This document shows, piece after piece, positions 14,401 to 16,004 of a stretch of DNA of 16,004 nucleotides. A model generated the notes under the pieces. The model ran no database searches. It was not told where the DNA came from and worked only from the letters and a program-made list of their open reading frames with translations. Numbering within the stretch: position 1 is the first letter of the stretch; the number at the start of each line of letters is the position of its first letter. The position numbers and the translations under genes are program-made. Source of the DNA: Holophagaceae bacterium UBA706 (lineage in GTDB: Bacteria > Acidobacteriota > Holophagae > Holophagales > Holophagaceae); NCBI GenBank assembly GCA_002298155.1, contig DBME01000250.1:1-16004 (forward strand). The letters are read 5' to 3'.

Positions 14401-14851
14401 CCTTGCCCGTGGCGACGTCCAGGAGGCGCACCTCGCGCATGCGGCTGAACAGGATCTGCCGGCCGTTGGCCAGGAACGCCAGGCTTCCGCCCAGCCCGCT
14501 CCCAACGTCCCAGGTACGGAGCGCTTCGCCCGTGGCCAGATCCCAGTAGATGATCGTGTTGTCCGTCCCCAGGGAGGCTGCGCGCAGACCATCGGGAGTG
14601 AACTCCAGGCACATGATGTTCGTGGAATCCCCTTTCAGGGTTCGCACCTCCCGCCCCGACCGCACGTCCCATAGCTTTATGAGGCCGGACCAGCCTCCGG
14701 ACAGCAGGCGTTTGCCGTCCGGCGACAGGGTCGCCGTGCTCACCCAGCCCACATGGCCGGTCTGCGGGAAGATCTCAGGCGCCCCGCCGCTTCCGGCCAT
14801 CAAGGGCAGCAGGCCAAGGAAGGCCGTAAGAACCGAAGCGAAGATCCGCAT
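11486..14851 (-). CDS. Secreted WD40-repeat/caspase-like (peptidase C14) protein
   Basis: A 1121-residue exported protein. A signal peptide (1-~22) is followed by about 15 WD40 blades (~35-680), with LWD/VWD/IWD..TG signatures from 61 to 671, enough for two seven-bladed propellers. A linker (688-737) carries the DSWIALLPEGYF..SP and FYRPELV motifs often seen after WD40 in such proteins. An Ig-like beta domain covers ~757-855 and a caspase-like domain ~861-1110. The dyad is complete: His946 in FYDASHG and Cys1002 in LDTCDAG; the tail QTPTIQTSGNFPIG is typical. SHG replaces the usual GHG. The frame is open to 15268, but the ATG at 14851 starts the signal peptide and has AGGTG four bases upstream. 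It is convergent with the CHASE2-TIR gene, 84 bp apart, and divergent from a kinase gene. Export without another membrane segment implies a periplasmic or extracellular protease; substrate unknown. Confidence 0.9.
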   Translation of the reverse strand: MRIFASVLTAFLGLLPLMAGSGGAPEIFPQTGHVGWVSTATLSPDGKRLLSGGWSGLIKLWDVRSGREVRTLKGDSTNIMCLEFTPDGLRAASLGTDNTIIYWDLATGEALRTWDVGSGLGGSLAFLANGRQILFSRMREVRLLDVATGKDLAAPVNNQADPSRDDLEFSPDGRFVVTQPMFKAGSPREVQRLWDFRNHRVIRDLPNGLGFPAAFTPDGARILSHLGMDDLTLQDTLTGRVLWSVPLLKKSPDQLMICEDGSRAVTAADGFARVWNVANGAELQALSIPRGMKLLALSRDGRKALFKDQDFVNPTYQIYETQRGQLLETLNETKKESWDTVAFSADGQFLVLAGGAGLVRKDLHTGLPDQRFQGDGMSVSSLACAPDRNLAAVAEELTIAVWDLARGTCLRSFRMGTAAVSMGFAPGGKLLATGHLDGTLSLWDTGTGREQAHVAAHRGTLLGMAFSPDGSLLATAGNDGLVRLWDGRTGAPVRNLEGHLLQKAGVNDTFTGVDAVAFSPDGARIASAGVDGTLRIWDAATGKALETLRGHDQEVMAVAFAGKGRFLVSGGRDHTVRLWEPGSGKPARVLHTFPGMVTSVVCAPDGSRVAARSGDGVVKFWDAETWQEALEVQGARTRLQQSNALTPIAFSSDARHLLSFDVGSVAASLWDLGTGKQVAQLLQFKDDSWIALLPEGYFQASPGGARHLNVRMGIEVGSVDQFFGKFYRPELVQLALEGRALPGGENLTDIASRRPAPEVTIPSPLPGTTVDADHVPVTVKVMDAGGGIGGVQVFLNGTQVANEGRGLAVKEGARKGERILVFTVPLASGVNELSAVASNGDNSMESVPARVTVRSRAAVVRPDFHALVVGIDTYRNQSISLKHAGSDAVAFGEALRKAASPLFNQTRIQVLSTPEATTREAILKAFETLAGQVRPNDVFVFYDASHGVVDVVGTEEQYFLLTSNVLLLSSSRLAESALSQKDLARCIGAIPAQKKIVFLDTCDAGKGGREIQIALLQQTRGLTEATAIKVLQRSIGSAVFSASSDAQAALEGYRGHGLFTYFLIEGLGGKADVNREGFVTVRGLADYVEEQVVTVSEQVFKRQQTPTIQTSGNFPIGKVSP

Positions 14852-14865
14852 GGCGCACCTGTTGG

Positions 14866-14881
14866 AGGATGGATCCATCCT
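14866..14881. promoter_or_regulatory. Perfect 16-bp palindrome upstream of the WD40-caspase gene
   Basis: AGGATGGATCCATCCT is its own reverse complement and lies 14 bp before the ATG at 14851. It fits a site for a dimeric regulator, or a small hairpin in the leader. On the minus strand it overlaps TAGGAT, a weak -10-like hexamer, with no good -35 partner. No regulator gene is seen in the window. Confidence 0.35.
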
Positions 14882-15029
14882 ACGCCCAAACGAGGCGGAC
14901 GGCCGGGAAGCAGGGAATTCCGGTGTCTGCCCTTTCCGCGCCAGCCGGGGCGGGCCTCGGGCCGCCCAGGCACCTCCCCCTGGCAGGTACGCTAGACTCG
15001 ACGGGCGCCCCCCAACCAGGAGAACGCCC

Positions 15030-16004
15030 ATGACCCTCGTCCCGGGCACCCGCCTAGGCCCGTACGAAGTGCTCAGCCAGATCGGCGAGGGCGGCATGGG
15101 TGTCGTGTACCGCGCCAAGGATACGCGCCTGGGCCGGATCGTCGCCCTCAAGGTGCTGCCCGCGGCCTTCCTGGAGGATGCCAACCGCCTCCGGCGGTTC
15201 GAGCAGGAGGCCCGGGCCGTGGGGCGGCTGAACCACCCGAACATCCTCGCCGTCCACGACACCGGCACCCATGACGGCGTTCCCTACCTCGTGATGGAAC
15301 TCCTGGAAGGGGAGACCCTCCGGGACAAGCTGGGCGGCAAACCCATCCCTTCCAAACGTGCGGTGGAAATCACCCTGCAGATCGCCCGGGGCCTCGCCGC
15401 CGCGCATGATGAGGGCATCATCCACCGGGACCTGAAACCCGAGAACATCTTCCTGACGCGGGATGGGCGGGTGAAGATCCTCGATTTCGGCCTGGCCAAG
15501 TCCACCCGGGATTCCGACGCCGAGGGCACCGAAGCCCTGACCCGGCCCATCTCCGACAATCCCCCCGGCGGCACGGCGGCCGGCACCGTCATGGGGACCA
15601 TGGGCTACATGTCCCCGGAACAGGTTCGGGGGGAACAGCTGGATGGACGGTCGGACCTCTTCTGCCTGGGGGTCATCCTCTGGGAGATGCTCGTGGGGGT
15701 GCGCCCCTTCCACCGCCCCTCCGGCATCGAGACCATGCACGCCATCCTCAAGGAGGACCTTCCGGACCCCCCGCCCGAACGGAAGGTCCCGCCCATGCTC
15801 GAACGGGTCATGCAGCGGTGCCTCGCCAAGGATCCCACCGGCCGTTTCCATTCCGCCCATGACCTGGCCTTCGCCCTGGAAGCCTCCTCCCTGACGGGCT
15901 CCGCCACCTATCCCGGCCTCAAGATGGAGCCCGGCGTCACGCCCCGCCCCCGCGTCCGGACCCGCTGGGGCATGGCGACGGGCGCCGCGCTGGCGCTGGC
16001 CGCC
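15030..16004 (+). CDS. Ser/Thr protein kinase, PknB-like (cut by window edge)
   Basis: The first 325 residues of a Hanks-type kinase; the frame is still open at the right edge. Glycine loop IGEGGMGVVY (18-27), VALK Lys41, helix-C Glu60, catalytic loop HRDLKPEN (132-139, Asp134), DFG (152-154), an activation segment with a Ser/Thr/Pro/Gly-rich insert (~160-186), SPE (195-197) and the closing CLAKDP..RF motif (264-273). A basic juxtamembrane stretch (PRPRVRTR) leads into a hydrophobic segment from ~313, so it is probably membrane-anchored with an external C-terminal part, often WD40/TolB-like or TPR in Acidobacteriota. AGGAG lies seven bases before the ATG. It is divergent from the WD40-caspase gene across 178 bp. 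The kinase call is firm; the sensor or output domain is out of view. Confidence 0.92.
   Translation, partial: MTLVPGTRLGPYEVLSQIGEGGMGVVYRAKDTRLGRIVALKVLPAAFLEDANRLRRFEQEARAVGRLNHPNILAVHDTGTHDGVPYLVMELLEGETLRDKLGGKPIPSKRAVEITLQIARGLAAAHDEGIIHRDLKPENIFLTRDGRVKILDFGLAKSTRDSDAEGTEALTRPISDNPPGGTAAGTVMGTMGYMSPEQVRGEQLDGRSDLFCLGVILWEMLVGVRPFHRPSGIETMHAILKEDLPDPPPERKVPPMLERVMQRCLAKDPTGRFHSAHDLAFALEASSLTGSATYPGLKMEPGVTPRPRVRTRWGMATGAALALAA

Noticed and set aside
14852..15268. Upstream extension of the WD40-caspase frame by 139 codons
   Set aside because: Arg/Pro/Ser-rich translation that overlaps the opposite kinase gene; the signal peptide begins at 14851 and the extension has no ribosome site.
1..16004. 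CRISPR arrays, tRNA or rRNA genes, insertion sequences, prophage or integrase genes
   Set aside because: Looked for regular short direct repeats with spacers, cloverleaf or rRNA motifs and transposase or integrase signatures; saw none. The only periodic repeats are coding repeats in the SPFH, TPR and WD40 genes.

Overview
The window is GC-rich DNA (GC-rich third codon positions, long antisense shadow frames). It combines eukaryote-like Ser/Thr kinases, a WD40-caspase, a TIR protein, a TonB-C protein and a DUF481-type outer membrane protein. That mix points to a Gram-negative, signalling-rich bacterium. Acidobacteriota of the Holophagae type is my best guess, inferred from gene content and style rather than from a marker gene; Myxococcota or a similar phylum is not excluded.

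Left part (1-6288), all on the minus strand: a 776-residue SPFH/flotillin-like membrane protein with five internal ~74-residue repeats; a DUF481-like outer-membrane beta-barrel; a probable envelope lipoprotein with a coiled coil, followed by a clear intrinsic terminator; a membrane-anchored TonB C-terminal-domain protein; and a SprT-like metallopeptidase. Most of these concern the cell envelope, and each has its own ribosome binding site. They look like separate or small transcription units, not one operon. No stretch over 300 bp lacks a gene. The largest gap (5582-5832) is an AT-rich island with a promoter-like element.

Right part (6390-16004), a signalling and effector cluster: a secreted FecR-TPR protein (minus) is divergent, across 87 bp, from a two-gene operon (plus) with a 4-bp GTGA overlap. 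The first gene of the operon encodes a RyR domain fused to a Ser/Thr kinase. The second encodes a CHASE2 sensor with four membrane segments and a C-terminal TIR domain that keeps the candidate NADase glutamate. Convergent to this operon is a 1121-residue secreted WD40-repeat/caspase-like (peptidase C14) protein. Divergent from that, a second Ser/Thr kinase begins at 15030 and runs off the right edge just as its transmembrane segment starts.

Working model (inference): FecR-TPR and CHASE2 form the periplasmic sensing side; TIR is a cytoplasmic NAD+-processing or signalling output; the RyR-kinase is a partner that may respond to a nucleotide-type ligand; the caspase and second kinase may belong to the same stress or conflict network. 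The RyR-STK plus CHASE2-TIR pair is the strongest candidate here for an undescribed system.
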